Shown one piece after another: positions 1 to 8,690 of a DNA stretch of 64,000 nt; the stretch's first letter is position 1; every line of letters begins with the position of its first letter. The position numbers and the translations under genes are program-made. This DNA comes from Glaciihabitans arcticus (lineage in GTDB: Bacteria; Actinomycetota; Actinomycetes; Actinomycetales; Microbacteriaceae), in contig NZ_SISG01000001.1 in the NCBI RefSeq assembly GCF_004310685.1, positions 806,001-870,000 of the forward strand, given 5' to 3'. The notes beneath the pieces are model-generated. The model worked only from the letters and a program-made list of their open reading frames with translations, was not told the origin of the DNA and did no database searches.

Positions 1-14
1 TTCGTCACGTTCAT
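1..14 (-). CDS. possible start of qcrA (Rieske subunit), cut by window edge
   Basis: An ATG on the minus strand lies at 14..12, three bases past the qcrC stop, and runs off the window reading M-N-V-T. In actinobacteria ctaE-qcrC is normally followed by qcrA and qcrB, so this is inferred to be the first codons of qcrA. Only four codons are visible, so the identity rests on gene order, not on sequence. Confidence 0.3.
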
Positions 15-17
15 GAG

Positions 18-827
18 CTAGTTGGACTTGGCGGTGAGCCAGACGGTGATGGCGACGATGGCGCCAAGACCGAATATCCAGATGAAGAGGCCTTCTGAGA
101 CCGGACCGAGGTTGCCCAGGTCGAATCCGCCGGGAGACGGGTTCTCGTTGAGGAACGTCAGGTAGGAGATGATGTTCGCCTTGTCTTCGGGCGAAATGTT
201 CGCGTCGTTGAAGACGGGCATGTTCTGCGGGCCGGTGACCATGGCCTCGTAGACGTGCACCGATTCGACGCCGGCGAGCGACGGGGCGAACTTGCCCTGG
301 GTCAGCGCGCCACCGGCTCCGGCGACGTTGTGGCACATGGCGCAGTTGATGCGGAAGAGCTCGGCACCAAGGGCCGCGTCACCCTCGCCGTCCAGGTACT
401 CCTCTTCGGGGATACCGGGGCCGGGAGCTTTGGAGCCCACGTAGGTGTACAGCGCCTTGATCTGCTCGTCTGTGAACTGAACGGGCTTCTCTTCGGCCTG
501 CGGGCCGCTGGCGGCGAGGGGCATGCGTCCTGTGTCGACCTGGAAGTGAACGGCGGCCTCGCCGACACCCAGCAGGGTCGGACCTTCGGTCGTGCCCTCG
601 AGGGCCTTGCCATGACAGGTGGCGCAGTTGGCTGCGAAGAGCTTTGCCCCCTCCTCGACGAGCTGCTCGTCGGCTGCGGTCGTCTCCGCGGAAGCCGTGG
701 TCGTGAACAGCGCGTATGCGCCGCCGGTACCCATGAGACCGATCAGCAGCAGAGCAACTGTCGCGAGGGGATGGCGACGACCTGCCTTGGGAGCAGTGCG
801 TGCCTGAGTCTGGGACTTTTTCGCCAT
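18..827 (-). CDS. qcrC: cytochrome bc1 complex diheme cytochrome c subunit QcrC
   Basis: 269 residues. A hydrophobic N-terminal anchor (about 22-42) precedes two cytochrome c domains with haem motifs C68-A-T-C71-H72 and C162-A-M-C165-H166, and a C-terminal membrane helix (about 245-265) follows. This is the diheme cytochrome cc of the actinobacterial bc1-aa3 supercomplex, which carries electrons from the bc1 complex to cytochrome oxidase on the outer face of the membrane without a soluble cytochrome c. It follows ctaE by about 20 bases in the same direction, so both are probably cotranscribed. Confidence 0.95.
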   Translation of the reverse strand: MAKKSQTQARTAPKAGRRHPLATVALLLIGLMGTGGAYALFTTTASAETTAADEQLVEEGAKLFAANCATCHGKALEGTTEGPTLLGVGEAAVHFQVDTGRMPLAASGPQAEEKPVQFTDEQIKALYTYVGSKAPGPGIPEEEYLDGEGDAALGAELFRINCAMCHNVAGAGGALTQGKFAPSLAGVESVHVYEAMVTGPQNMPVFNDANISPEDKANIISYLTFLNENPSPGGFDLGNLGPVSEGLFIWIFGLGAIVAITVWLTAKSN

Positions 828-848
828 GGTGCTTGGGGGTTCCGATTC

Positions 849-1478
849 TTACTGGAGGACGTAAATGATGAAGAAGAGGCCGATCCACACAACATCGACG
901 AAGTGCCAGTAGTACGAGACGACGATTGCGCTCGTCGCTTCCTTATGGCCGAAGTTGTTGACCGCGTAGGCGCGGCCGATCACAAGCAGGAAGGCGAGGA
1001 GACCGCCGATGACGTGGAGTCCGTGGAATCCGGTCGTCATGTAGAAGGCGGAGCCATAGGAGTTGGAGTCGAGGCGAACACCCTCGCTCACGAGCAGCGC
1101 GTACTCGTAGATCTGGCCGATGACGAAGACGGCGCCCATGACGTAGGTCACGAAGAACCACTCGACCATGCCCCATTCGGTGATCTTCCAGCTCTTGCGG
1201 CGGTGCTGCAGTCGCTCGGCCGCGAACACACCGAACTGGCACGTGAACGATGAGAGTACGAGCACGATCGTGTTGGTCGCGGAGAACGGCACGTTCAGCA
1301 GTGCGGTCTCTGACTCCCACATCTCGGGGGATGTGGAGCGCAGCGTGAAGTAGATCGCGAAGAGCCCGGCGAAGAACATAACCTCGCTCCCGAGCCAGAC
1401 AATCGTGCCAACGGCAACAGTGTTGGGACGGTTGACCGCGGGGGCACCGATCGAGGGAGAGAGTGAGGTCGTAGTCAC
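849..1478 (-). CDS. ctaE: cytochrome c oxidase subunit III
   Basis: About 209 residues forming the multi-helix subunit III of the aa3 oxidase; the '[20 protein letters not shown]' region and '[11 protein letters not shown]' are typical of the family. It belongs to the bc1-aa3 supercomplex with qcrC downstream. Start choice: GTG at 1478 is preferred over in-frame GTGs at 1502 and 1508, because a CATAAT -10 element (minus strand, 1490..1485) ends exactly six bases before it and would be coding if the longer form were used. The mRNA is therefore probably leaderless. Divergent from trpD. Confidence 0.93.
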   Translation of the reverse strand: MTTTSLSPSIGAPAVNRPNTVAVGTIVWLGSEVMFFAGLFAIYFTLRSTSPEMWESETALLNVPFSATNTIVLVLSSFTCQFGVFAAERLQHRRKSWKITEWGMVEWFFVTYVMGAVFVIGQIYEYALLVSEGVRLDSNSYGSAFYMTTGFHGLHVIGGLLAFLLVIGRAYAVNNFGHKEATSAIVVSYYWHFVDVVWIGLFFIIYVLQ

Positions 1479-1557
1479 CTCTCCATTATGTCCGATAACC
1501 ACTGACACGTTTTGCTATCCGGGGGCCAGTCGCTCTCCAATCGTTAGGATTTGAGCC

Positions 1558-2628
1558 ATGCCTACCTCCCCGACCTGGCCCGGCCTGCTCGCAACCCTCA
1601 TCGACGGGGACGACCTGTCGATCGCCGACGCCACCTGGGCGATGCAGGGTGTGATGGCGGGCGAGGCGACCTCCGCCCAACTGGCGGGCCTGCTGGTCGC
1701 CCTGCGGATCAAGGGCGAGACGGTCGATGAGATCGTCGGTTTCCGGGATGCGGTGCTCGCGAACGCGCAGCCCCTCGCCGTGGATTCCATGGTGCTGGAC
1801 ATCGTCGGCACCGGCGGAGACCCCTACGGTGCCGTGCTCAACATCTCCTCGGTCGCGTCGGTGATCGCCGCCGCGAGCGGCGTTCCCGTGGTGAAGCACG
1901 GTAATCGTGGAGCGTCATCCTCTTCGGGCGCGTCGGATGTGCTGACTCAACTCGGTCTCGACATCACCATCGAGCCGCGCCGCGTCGCCGAGGTGCTCGA
2001 CGAGGTCGGCATCACCTTCGCGTTTGCCGCGAAGTTCCACCCCGGATTCCGTCACGCGGGTCCCACCCGCTCGGAGCTCGGAGTGTCGACTCTGTTCAAC
2101 ATCCTGGGGCCGCTGTGCAACCCGGCCCGGCCCGAGGCGAGTGCCGTCGGAGTGGCGTCGCTCGAGCGGGTTCCGCTTGTGGTCGGCGTGTTCCAGACCC
2201 GCGGTGCGACGGCCCTCGTCTACCGCGGCGACGACGGCATCGACAAGCTCACCACGACCGGTCACAGTCACATCTGGGAGGTGTCACGCGGCTCGGTGAC
2301 CGAGCACGACATCGACCCGCTCGACCTCGGCATCGCGCGCGCTCCGATCGAGGCGCTGCTCGGCAAGGACCCCGCTCACAACGCGGGCGTCATCCGTTCG
2401 GTGCTGGCCGGCGAGCGCGGTCCGGTGCGCGACGTCGTGCTGCTGAACGCGGCGGCGGGACTCGTGGCCTTCGATCTGGCCCGGAATCCCGAGCAGCTGC
2501 GCGTCCCGATCCTCGAACGCCTCGCCGAGCAACTCGTAGTGGCCGCCGACGTCGTCGACTCGGGAGCCGCCGCGGCAAAGCTGGATGCCTGGGTCGAGGC
2601 TACGAACCGCCCTGTGCCGGCGGCCTAG
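1558..2628 (+). CDS. trpD: anthranilate phosphoribosyltransferase
   Basis: 356 residues. Transfers phosphoribose from PRPP to anthranilate, second step of tryptophan synthesis. Visible motifs are GTGGDP (about 84-89), the PRPP-binding loop, and KHGNRGASSSSGASDVL (from about 113). It stands alone with no other trp gene beside it, which is common in this group. TAGGAT at 1545-1550 ends seven bases before the ATG and there is no ribosome binding site, so the transcript is probably leaderless. The 3' end overlaps the convergent SEC-C gene by four bases. Confidence 0.96.
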   Translation: MPTSPTWPGLLATLIDGDDLSIADATWAMQGVMAGEATSAQLAGLLVALRIKGETVDEIVGFRDAVLANAQPLAVDSMVLDIVGTGGDPYGAVLNISSVASVIAAASGVPVVKHGNRGASSSSGASDVLTQLGLDITIEPRRVAEVLDEVGITFAFAAKFHPGFRHAGPTRSELGVSTLFNILGPLCNPARPEASAVGVASLERVPLVVGVFQTRGATALVYRGDDGIDKLTTTGHSHIWEVSRGSVTEHDIDPLDLGIARAPIEALLGKDPAHNAGVIRSVLAGERGPVRDVVLLNAAAGLVAFDLARNPEQLRVPILERLAEQLVVAADVVDSGAAAAKLDAWVEATNRPVPAA

Positions 2629-3014
2629 AGTCCGTCGACGTACAGCCAGCGGCCGTCCTCGCGCACGAACCTGCTCTTCTCGAGCTGGCTGCCGCGCTCG
2701 TCGCCGCGGCGCCAGAACGCCTCGAACAGCACGCTTCCCTCGGTATCGAAGGGGCCGCCCGACTCCTTCGCGAGGATGTCGAGGCGGTACCAGCGGGTGT
2801 CGTCATCAAGAACCAGATCACTCGGCACTGTCGTGGGATGCCACGTCGAGATCACGTAGTCCGCCCGGCCCGTCGCGTACGCCGAGTACCTCGACCGCAT
2901 GAGCCTCTCGGCGGTGGGCACAGCTCGCGTACCCAGGTGGAAGGGCTCGCAGCATTCGCCGAACGTCTCTCCGCTGAGACACGGGCACCGATCGGCCGAG
3001 GCGACCTCGCTCAC
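2625..3014 (-). CDS. YchJ-like SEC-C motif protein
   Basis: 129 residues. Opens with C10-x-C12-x-S-G...C21-C22, the zinc-binding SEC-C signature, followed by the YchJ core (RLMRSRYSAYATGRADY, then STWHP). YchJ/UPF0225 proteins have no settled function. The ATG overlaps the end of the upstream glutathione peroxidase gene by four bases (ATGA), so the two form one operon; a link to peroxide stress is inferred from that pairing only. Confidence 0.88.
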   Translation of the reverse strand: MSEVASADRCPCLSGETFGECCEPFHLGTRAVPTAERLMRSRYSAYATGRADYVISTWHPTTVPSDLVLDDDTRWYRLDILAKESGGPFDTEGSVLFEAFWRRGDERGSQLEKSRFVREDGRWLYVDGL

Positions 3015-3493
3015 CGGGGTAGGTGCGACTCGATCAGCTCGACGATCTGCGGAGCGTCGGGCTCGACGGTGGGGCGGAAACGGCTGACGCTGCCGTCGGG
3101 CAGCACCACGAACTTCTCGAAGTTCCAGCTCACGCGGCCGGCCTTGCCCGCCTCGTCGGCGGTCTTCTTGAGCTCCTGGTAGAGCGGGTGGGCGCTCTTG
3201 CCGTTCACCTTGATCTTCTCGAAGATCGGGAAGGTGACGCCCCAGGTGGTGGAACAGTATTCCTTGATGGCCTCATCGCTGCCGAGCTCCTGCAGGAACT
3301 GGTTGCTCGGGAAACCGAGGACCGTGAAGCCGCGGTCGCCGTACTGCTTCTGCATGGCTTCGAGCTTCTCGTACTGGGGTGCGAGGCCGCAGCGGGATGC
3401 GACGTTGACCACAAGCACCACCTTGTCGGCGTAGTCGCCGAAGGTCTGGGTTTCGCCGTCGATGGTGGAGATCGGGATGTCGGAGAGGGTCAT
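3011..3493 (-). CDS. glutathione peroxidase family thiol peroxidase
   Basis: 160 residues, usual length. Peroxidatic residue is C35 in NVASRCGLAPQY, with Q65 in GFPSNQF and W123-N124 completing the family tetrad. The residue at 35 is Cys (TGC), not selenocysteine. C80 may serve as resolving cysteine, as in thioredoxin-dependent members. Bacterial homologues of this type usually use thioredoxin rather than glutathione. TAGGCT (minus strand, 3505..3500) ends six bases before the ATG, so the mRNA is probably leaderless. First gene of a two-gene unit with the SEC-C protein. Confidence 0.93.
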   Translation of the reverse strand: MTLSDIPISTIDGETQTFGDYADKVVLVVNVASRCGLAPQYEKLEAMQKQYGDRGFTVLGFPSNQFLQELGSDEAIKEYCSTTWGVTFPIFEKIKVNGKSAHPLYQELKKTADEAGKAGRVSWNFEKFVVLPDGSVSRFRPTVEPDAPQIVELIESHLPR

Positions 3494-3580
3494 GAGGCGA
3501 GCCTATCCCCGCGTCGGCGTGCTCGCTGGGTGGCGCCTGAACCTGAAAACCACCCAGACAACGGGTTTAACGTGGAGAAC

Positions 3581-3856
3581 ATGAGTGAAACAACGAAGTC
3601 ACACACTCGCAGACGATGGTGGGTATTGGGAACCGATCTCGTCACCGCGCCCATCGCCACGGTCTTCTTCGGATTTATGCTCTGGAGGACCGCCGTTCGG
3701 TTGGCGGAGGATCTGAACGGCTGGGACGTCGCCTATCTCGTCGGTCTGATCGGGCTGGTCGTCTGCGGTCTCGCATCGATCGTGTTCTACATCCGCCACC
3801 CCGAGCTGCGATACAACGTATTCGACGGCAGTGTTGCCGATAAGAGAAGACGATGA
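3581..3856 (+). CDS. small two-helix membrane protein, unknown function
   Basis: 91 residues starting at ATG 3581. Two hydrophobic helices (about 17-38 and 48-70) with a basic N-terminus and a charged tail. No family recognised. Its stop overlaps the ATG of the isochorismatase-like gene (ATGA), so they are cotranscribed. TAACGT at 3568-3573 ends seven bases before the ATG; GGAGA at 3574-3578 is too close to the start to be a good ribosome binding site. Confidence 0.75.
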   Translation: MSETTKSHTRRRWWVLGTDLVTAPIATVFFGFMLWRTAVRLAEDLNGWDVAYLVGLIGLVVCGLASIVFYIRHPELRYNVFDGSVADKRRR

Positions 3857-4404
3857 CCACCCTGACCGACCGACCTCGAACGGCACTCATCATCATCGAT
3901 GCCCAGCGCCGGGTGCTCGCGAAAGCGTGGCACCGCGACGAGGCCGTCGCGAACATGCTCGCTGTTCTCGAGAAGGCTCGGGCGAGCAAGGCGCCCGTCG
4001 TCTGGGTGCAACACGAGGACGACCAGCTCGAGTCAGGCAGCCAAGACTGGCAGCTGGTTCCTGAGCTCGCCCCGCTCGACTCGGAGGCGGTTGTGCACAA
4101 GCACTACGGGGACGCGTTCGAGGGCACGGACCTTGAGGATGTGCTGGAGGACGCCGGCGTCGGTTCTCTCGTCGTCGCCGGTGCGCAGAGCGACGAGTGC
4201 ATCCGCTCGACAATACATGGCGGGTTCACGCGCGGCTACGACGTCACGCTCGTCGCCGACGCCCACACCGCCGAGGACCTCACCGAGTGGGGAGCTCCAA
4301 CCCCCGACAAGGTGATCGCGCACACCAACCTCTACTGGAGCTACCAGACGGCGCCGGGCCGCACGGCCGCCGTGACACCGGCCGCGGAGGTGGCTTTCGC
4401 CTGA
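3853..4404 (+). CDS. isochorismatase-family cysteine hydrolase
   Basis: 183 residues of Rossmann-like isochorismatase fold. The expected catalytic residues are D16 (IIIDAQ), K83 (VVHKHYGDAFEGT) and C116 (AGAQSDECIRST). Family members hydrolyse isochorismate, nicotinamide, ureidoacrylate and similar substrates; which one applies here cannot be read from the sequence. Overlaps the preceding small membrane gene by four bases. Confidence 0.88.
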   Translation: MTTLTDRPRTALIIIDAQRRVLAKAWHRDEAVANMLAVLEKARASKAPVVWVQHEDDQLESGSQDWQLVPELAPLDSEAVVHKHYGDAFEGTDLEDVLEDAGVGSLVVAGAQSDECIRSTIHGGFTRGYDVTLVADAHTAEDLTEWGAPTPDKVIAHTNLYWSYQTAPGRTAAVTPAAEVAFA

Positions 4405-4416
4405 TTCGGGCACCCC

Positions 4417-4422
4417 TAGACT
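4417..4422 (+). promoter_or_regulatory. -10 element for the GH38-transporter operon
   Basis: TAGACT matches TANNNT and would start transcription about 25 bases before the GTG of the mannosidase gene. The leader then holds a clear GAGGGGG ribosome binding site at 4441-4447. Unlike most heads in this window, this transcript has a leader. Confidence 0.45.
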
Positions 4423-4452
4423 GACGGGCAGGCCAGCTACGAGGGGGATGCG

Positions 4453-7368
4453 GTGCGAGAATTCGCAGAGTTTCTGTTCGGACTCTCCGTCAAGGAACCG
4501 CGTGAATACCGCCGCCTGATGCGCATCCGCGGCCGGATCTTCACCCGGCTCGCTCCGCTGCGAGCGGAGATCGTGCGCTCCTCCGAGCCGATCCCGTTCG
4601 ACGAGCTCGATCGCTCCGCGTTCCGACCGCTGCGTGCCGGTGCCGCTTGGGGCTCGACCTTCGATTGCGCCTGGCTGCGCATCACGGGCGAGGTACCAGC
4701 CGGTGTCACGGACCCCGTGGTGATGCTCGGCATCCGCGGCGAGGGACTGGTGCACTCGAACACGGGCGAGCTGCTCGACTCGGTGAGCACCGTCTTCCAG
4801 CAGGGGGACCTTCCGCACAGCGGCGGCAGGTTCCGACCGATTCAGGTCGACACGACGGGGAGCATCGAGCTGTTCGCCGATGTCACCTACAACGGCTTCA
4901 TCCTCTACGAGGTCGGCCGCACCGCGTATCACGGCGCTTTCGTCGCGAGCCGGGACGACGACACCTACGCGCTGTACTACGACTACCTGACCCTGCTCGG
5001 GCTCGCCAATGCGACCGATGATTCCGTGCTCGAGGCCGAGCTGCGGCGAGCGCTGCGCGACTCGTTCACGAACTTCGCGCGGGATGACGTCGCCGGCGCC
5101 CGGCGCTCGCTGGCACCCAGCCTCGCCGCCGAGTCCGAGAGCGTGTTCGAGTACAGCGCCATCGGCCACGGTCACCTCGACATGGCCTGGCTGTGGCCGC
5201 TGCGGGAGACCCGGCGCAAGGCCGCTCGCACCTACGTGCGAGCGCTCAACACGATCGAGCGCCGGGCGGAGTACATCTACGGCACGAGCCAGCCGCAGCA
5301 GATGCTGTGGATGAAGCAGCGTCATCCCGCACTCTTCGAACGGTTGAAGAAGGCTGTGGCCGACGGCCGGGTCGAGATCCAGGGCTCGTTCTGGGTGGAA
5401 CCCGACACCAACCTGCCCTCGGGGGAGTCGCTCGTGCGGCAGGCGATCGTCGGCCGGCGGTTCCTCAGGCAAGAGTTCGGCCTCACCGATGAGCAGCTGC
5501 GGCTGTGCTGGCTGCCCGATACCTTCGGCTACAACGGCAACCTGCCGCAGATCCTGAAGGGGAGCGGGATGGACTGGTTCCAGACGATCAAACTCGCCTG
5601 GAACAAGGTCAACGACTTCCCGCACCGCAGCTTCCACTGGCAGGGCATCGACGGCTCGAGCGTGCTGGTGCACATGCCGCCCGAGGGCGACTACAACAGC
5701 CGCGGAGCCGCGGACAACCTGCTCACAGGGCTCGCGAAGTACCCCGAGAAGGCGCTGGGTACCGCGCTGCTCGTCTACGGCTCGGGCGATGGAGGCGGCG
5801 GCCCGAACGAGATCCACCACGAGGTCACTACGCGCGAGCGCAGCCTGCGCGGCCTGCCGAAGGTGGTGCAGTCCACCGCGAGCGACTTCTTCCGCCGGCT
5901 TGAGAAGCTCGACGTGACCCACACCCACGCGGGCGAGCTGTACCTCGAGACCCACCAGGGCACGTACACGACCCAGGGCCAGATCAAGCGGCACAACCGG
6001 CTCGTCGAGCGCAAACTGCACAACGTGGAGGCGCTTGCGGTGATCACGGGCGACGACAGTCGGCCCGTGCTCGAGGAGCACTGGCGCGAGGTGCTGCTGA
6101 ACCAGTTCCACGACATCATCCCGGGTTCCTCGATCGCGCGGGTGAACCGCGAGGCGATCGAGACCTACGAGCGCATCGAGGGGGAGCTCGACGCGTATGC
6201 CGACACACTCGTCGCGAAGCTGCCCACCGGCGCGGGGCAGACGGCGCTCAACCTCACGAGCTTCCCGCGGTCCGAGGCGATCAAGGTCGGTGAGGAGTGG
6301 TTCCGGGCCGAGGTTGAACCGTACGCGACCGCGTCGATTACCCCCGACGCCCCGCACCCCGAGCTCGCCTTCACGGCTGACACACTCAGCAACGGCCTGT
6401 TGACCCTGCGCTTCGGGGCGAGCGGAGAGATCGTGTCCTGCGTCGACGCGTCGGGAGTTGAGCATGCGGGCGACGGTCTCAACCGGCTCGTGGTGCACAA
6501 AGACCCGTACGTCTGGCCGTTCAACGCCTGGGACATCAAGGTCGACTACTTTGAGAAGGCCCCGCGCACCCTGCCGCTCACCGCGTCGAGCAGCTTCGTG
6601 GATGGCGCCACCGTCGTGCGGCACCAGACCTACCGCGGCCGCAAAGTCACCGTCGAGCAGCGCGTCAAGCTCGAGGCGGGCGACGACGTGGTGCGCTTCT
6701 CGACAACAGTCGACTGGCACGAGAAACACCACATGCTGCGGGCCGAGTTTCGCCCCACGCACTACGGCGCCACGGCTAAGAGCGAGATCCAGTTTGGACA
6801 CATCGACCGGGTTACCACCGAGAACGACTCGGTCGAGCGAGCGCAGTTCGAGACCTGTGCTCACAAGTGGATCGCCACCGAGAACACGAGCGGCGGTTTC
6901 GCGCTTCTCAACGACAGCAAGTACGGGCACCGGGCGAAGAAAGGCCTGATCAGCCTCAATCTGCTGCGCGCCCCCACCTATCCCGACAAGACCGCGGACC
7001 GCGGTCTGCATCACTTCACCTACGCCTTCACCCCGTTCGAGACCGGGGACCTGGCCAAAGTCGTGCGCGAGGGCTACCGTCTGAACTACCCGCTGCGGGT
7101 GACCGAGGGCAGCATCCTCGACAGCTTCGCCCGGGTCGATGACCCCGGCGTGATCATCGAGACGATCAAGGTCGCCGAGAGCGGCGGCGGTGTTGTGCTG
7201 CGGTTGTACGAGAGCCTGGGGCATCCCACAATCACGGCGCTACGGCTGGACCGCGCTTACACGACAGCCACCCTGACCAACCTGATCGAGGCACCGATCG
7301 GCGCGGCCGACCTCGAGCGGCTGGAGTTCCGTCCGTTCGAAATCAAGACGATCCTGCTGGGGGACTGA
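4453..7368 (+). CDS. alpha-mannosidase, glycoside hydrolase family 38
   Basis: 971 residues, normal for GH38. The zinc-binding catalytic start HGHLDMAWLWP lies near residue 240, the nucleophile Asp is in WLPDTFGYNG (about 356), and NQFHDIIPGSS is a further family motif. GH38 enzymes remove alpha-mannose from mannans or N-glycans. No signal peptide, so it acts in the cytoplasm on imported oligosaccharides. GTG start with a GAGGGGG binding site; the stop overlaps the transporter ATG by one base (TGATG), giving a tight operon. Confidence 0.95.
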   Translation: MREFAEFLFGLSVKEPREYRRLMRIRGRIFTRLAPLRAEIVRSSEPIPFDELDRSAFRPLRAGAAWGSTFDCAWLRITGEVPAGVTDPVVMLGIRGEGLVHSNTGELLDSVSTVFQQGDLPHSGGRFRPIQVDTTGSIELFADVTYNGFILYEVGRTAYHGAFVASRDDDTYALYYDYLTLLGLANATDDSVLEAELRRALRDSFTNFARDDVAGARRSLAPSLAAESESVFEYSAIGHGHLDMAWLWPLRETRRKAARTYVRALNTIERRAEYIYGTSQPQQMLWMKQRHPALFERLKKAVADGRVEIQGSFWVEPDTNLPSGESLVRQAIVGRRFLRQEFGLTDEQLRLCWLPDTFGYNGNLPQILKGSGMDWFQTIKLAWNKVNDFPHRSFHWQGIDGSSVLVHMPPEGDYNSRGAADNLLTGLAKYPEKALGTALLVYGSGDGGGGPNEIHHEVTTRERSLRGLPKVVQSTASDFFRRLEKLDVTHTHAGELYLETHQGTYTTQGQIKRHNRLVERKLHNVEALAVITGDDSRPVLEEHWREVLLNQFHDIIPGSSIARVNREAIETYERIEGELDAYADTLVAKLPTGAGQTALNLTSFPRSEAIKVGEEWFRAEVEPYATASITPDAPHPELAFTADTLSNGLLTLRFGASGEIVSCVDASGVEHAGDGLNRLVVHKDPYVWPFNAWDIKVDYFEKAPRTLPLTASSSFVDGATVVRHQTYRGRKVTVEQRVKLEAGDDVVRFSTTVDWHEKHHMLRAEFRPTHYGATAKSEIQFGHIDRVTTENDSVERAQFETCAHKWIATENTSGGFALLNDSKYGHRAKKGLISLNLLRAPTYPDKTADRGLHHFTYAFTPFETGDLAKVVREGYRLNYPLRVTEGSILDSFARVDDPGVIIETIKVAESGGGVVLRLYESLGHPTITALRLDRAYTTATLTNLIEAPIGAADLERLEFRPFEIKTILLGD

Positions 7369-8690
7369 TGAGCATTGCAGCGCTGTCGACTCGGAAGCAG
7401 AGCCTGTCGATCGTCACGGCCGGTTTCGGCCAGAACTTCGTGCTCACGACAGTGTCGACCTTCATGCTGGTCTACCTGCTGCAGTACGCGGGCATTTCGA
7501 CCGCGGGCATGGCGGTCGTCACCCTCATCATCACGGCGGCGAAGATCACCGACGCGATCCTCGACCCGGTCATGGGCGGCATCATCGATATGACGCGCAC
7601 CCGCTGGGGAAAGCTGCGCCCGTACATCCTGTTCTCGGCGCTGCCGGTCGCCGTGCTGTCGGGGCTGCTGTTCTCGGTGCCCGATACGGAGGAGCCGCTC
7701 AAGCTGCTCTACTTCGGCATCTGCTACGTGCTCTGGGGCCTCGCCTATACGGTCTGCGACGTGCCGTTCTGGGGCCTCATCGGTTCCGCCTTCACCGACC
7801 CGACCGCACGCACGAAGGTCATCGGCAACGTGCGTGCCTTCGGCGCCATCGCGCTCGGCGTCTCCACGCTCGGCATGCCGTGGATCGCGCGCTTCTTCAG
7901 CTTCGGCGAAGAGACCACCAGCCAGGGCTGGTCGATCGCCGCCTTCGTCACCTCCCTGTTCGGGATGACGCTATTCCTCCTCGCCTTCTTCAACACCCGC
8001 GAGCGTCAGACCGAGGCGGTCAGCACGGGACTCTCGATGCGCCAGCTGTTCTCGACCCTGGTCAAGAACACCCCGCTGCTCATGGTGCTGCTCGGCTCCG
8101 TGCTCGGCTTCGGTCGCTTCATCGTGCAGGCTGGCGGCGCGGTCTTCGTCGTGATCGCGTACGGCGACGAAGGCACCTTCACCCTCGTCGGCGCGGCCAT
8201 CATCGCGGGCATGGTGCTGTCCTCCTTCGCGACACCGCTGCTGCTGAAGCTCGTCTCGGCGAAGAACCTCGTCGTCGGCAGCTCGGTCGTCGCGGCGGGC
8301 CTATACCTCGGCATGTACTTCGCGGGCTTTGAGAATCTGGTCGTCATCCTCGTCTTCATCTTCCTCACCGGCTTGACCCTCGGCATCTTCCTGGTCGTGC
8401 AGGCGACGATGATCGCCGATTCGGTGGATGACGTGGAGCGCCGGCTCGGGGTGCGCAATGACGGCATCTCCTTCGCCACGCTGACCTTCGTCTCGAAGAT
8501 CATGAATGCACTGGCCGTGCTCGTCTTCGGCATCTTCATCGTCGCGACCGGCTACGAGAACGGCGTCACGATCACGAGCGGCATGCAGGACACGATCTTC
8601 GCGTCGATCACGCTCGTGCCGGCGATCAGCTGCCTGATCTCGGCCCTGCCGTTCCTGTTCTACCGGCTCGGCGGGCCACGGACTCGCTGA
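7368..8690 (+). CDS. GPH-family sugar:cation symporter (MFS)
   Basis: 440 residues with about 12 hydrophobic helices. The segment DAILDPVMGGIIDMTRTRWGKLRPY carries the loop motif between helices 2 and 3 that marks the glycoside-pentoside-hexuronide:cation symporters, such as MelB. Translationally coupled to the GH38 gene, so it probably imports the mannoside or mixed oligosaccharide that the two flanking glycosidases cut. Its last 65 bases overlap the convergent GH36 gene. Confidence 0.92.
   Translation: MSIAALSTRKQSLSIVTAGFGQNFVLTTVSTFMLVYLLQYAGISTAGMAVVTLIITAAKITDAILDPVMGGIIDMTRTRWGKLRPYILFSALPVAVLSGLLFSVPDTEEPLKLLYFGICYVLWGLAYTVCDVPFWGLIGSAFTDPTARTKVIGNVRAFGAIALGVSTLGMPWIARFFSFGEETTSQGWSIAAFVTSLFGMTLFLLAFFNTRERQTEAVSTGLSMRQLFSTLVKNTPLLMVLLGSVLGFGRFIVQAGGAVFVVIAYGDEGTFTLVGAAIIAGMVLSSFATPLLLKLVSAKNLVVGSSVVAAGLYLGMYFAGFENLVVILVFIFLTGLTLGIFLVVQATMIADSVDDVERRLGVRNDGISFATLTFVSKIMNALAVLVFGIFIVATGYENGVTITSGMQDTIFASITLVPAISCLISALPFLFYRLGGPRTR

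Noticed and set aside
3011-3493. Selenocysteine in the glutathione peroxidase
   Set aside because: The catalytic codon is TGC (Cys), not TGA, and no hairpin of the insertion type was looked for or needed.
4033-7224. A 1063-residue open frame on the minus strand
   Set aside because: It is antisense to the complete GH38 gene, has low-complexity Arg/Ala/Val-rich sequence, no family motif and no start signal. High GC makes such shadows common.
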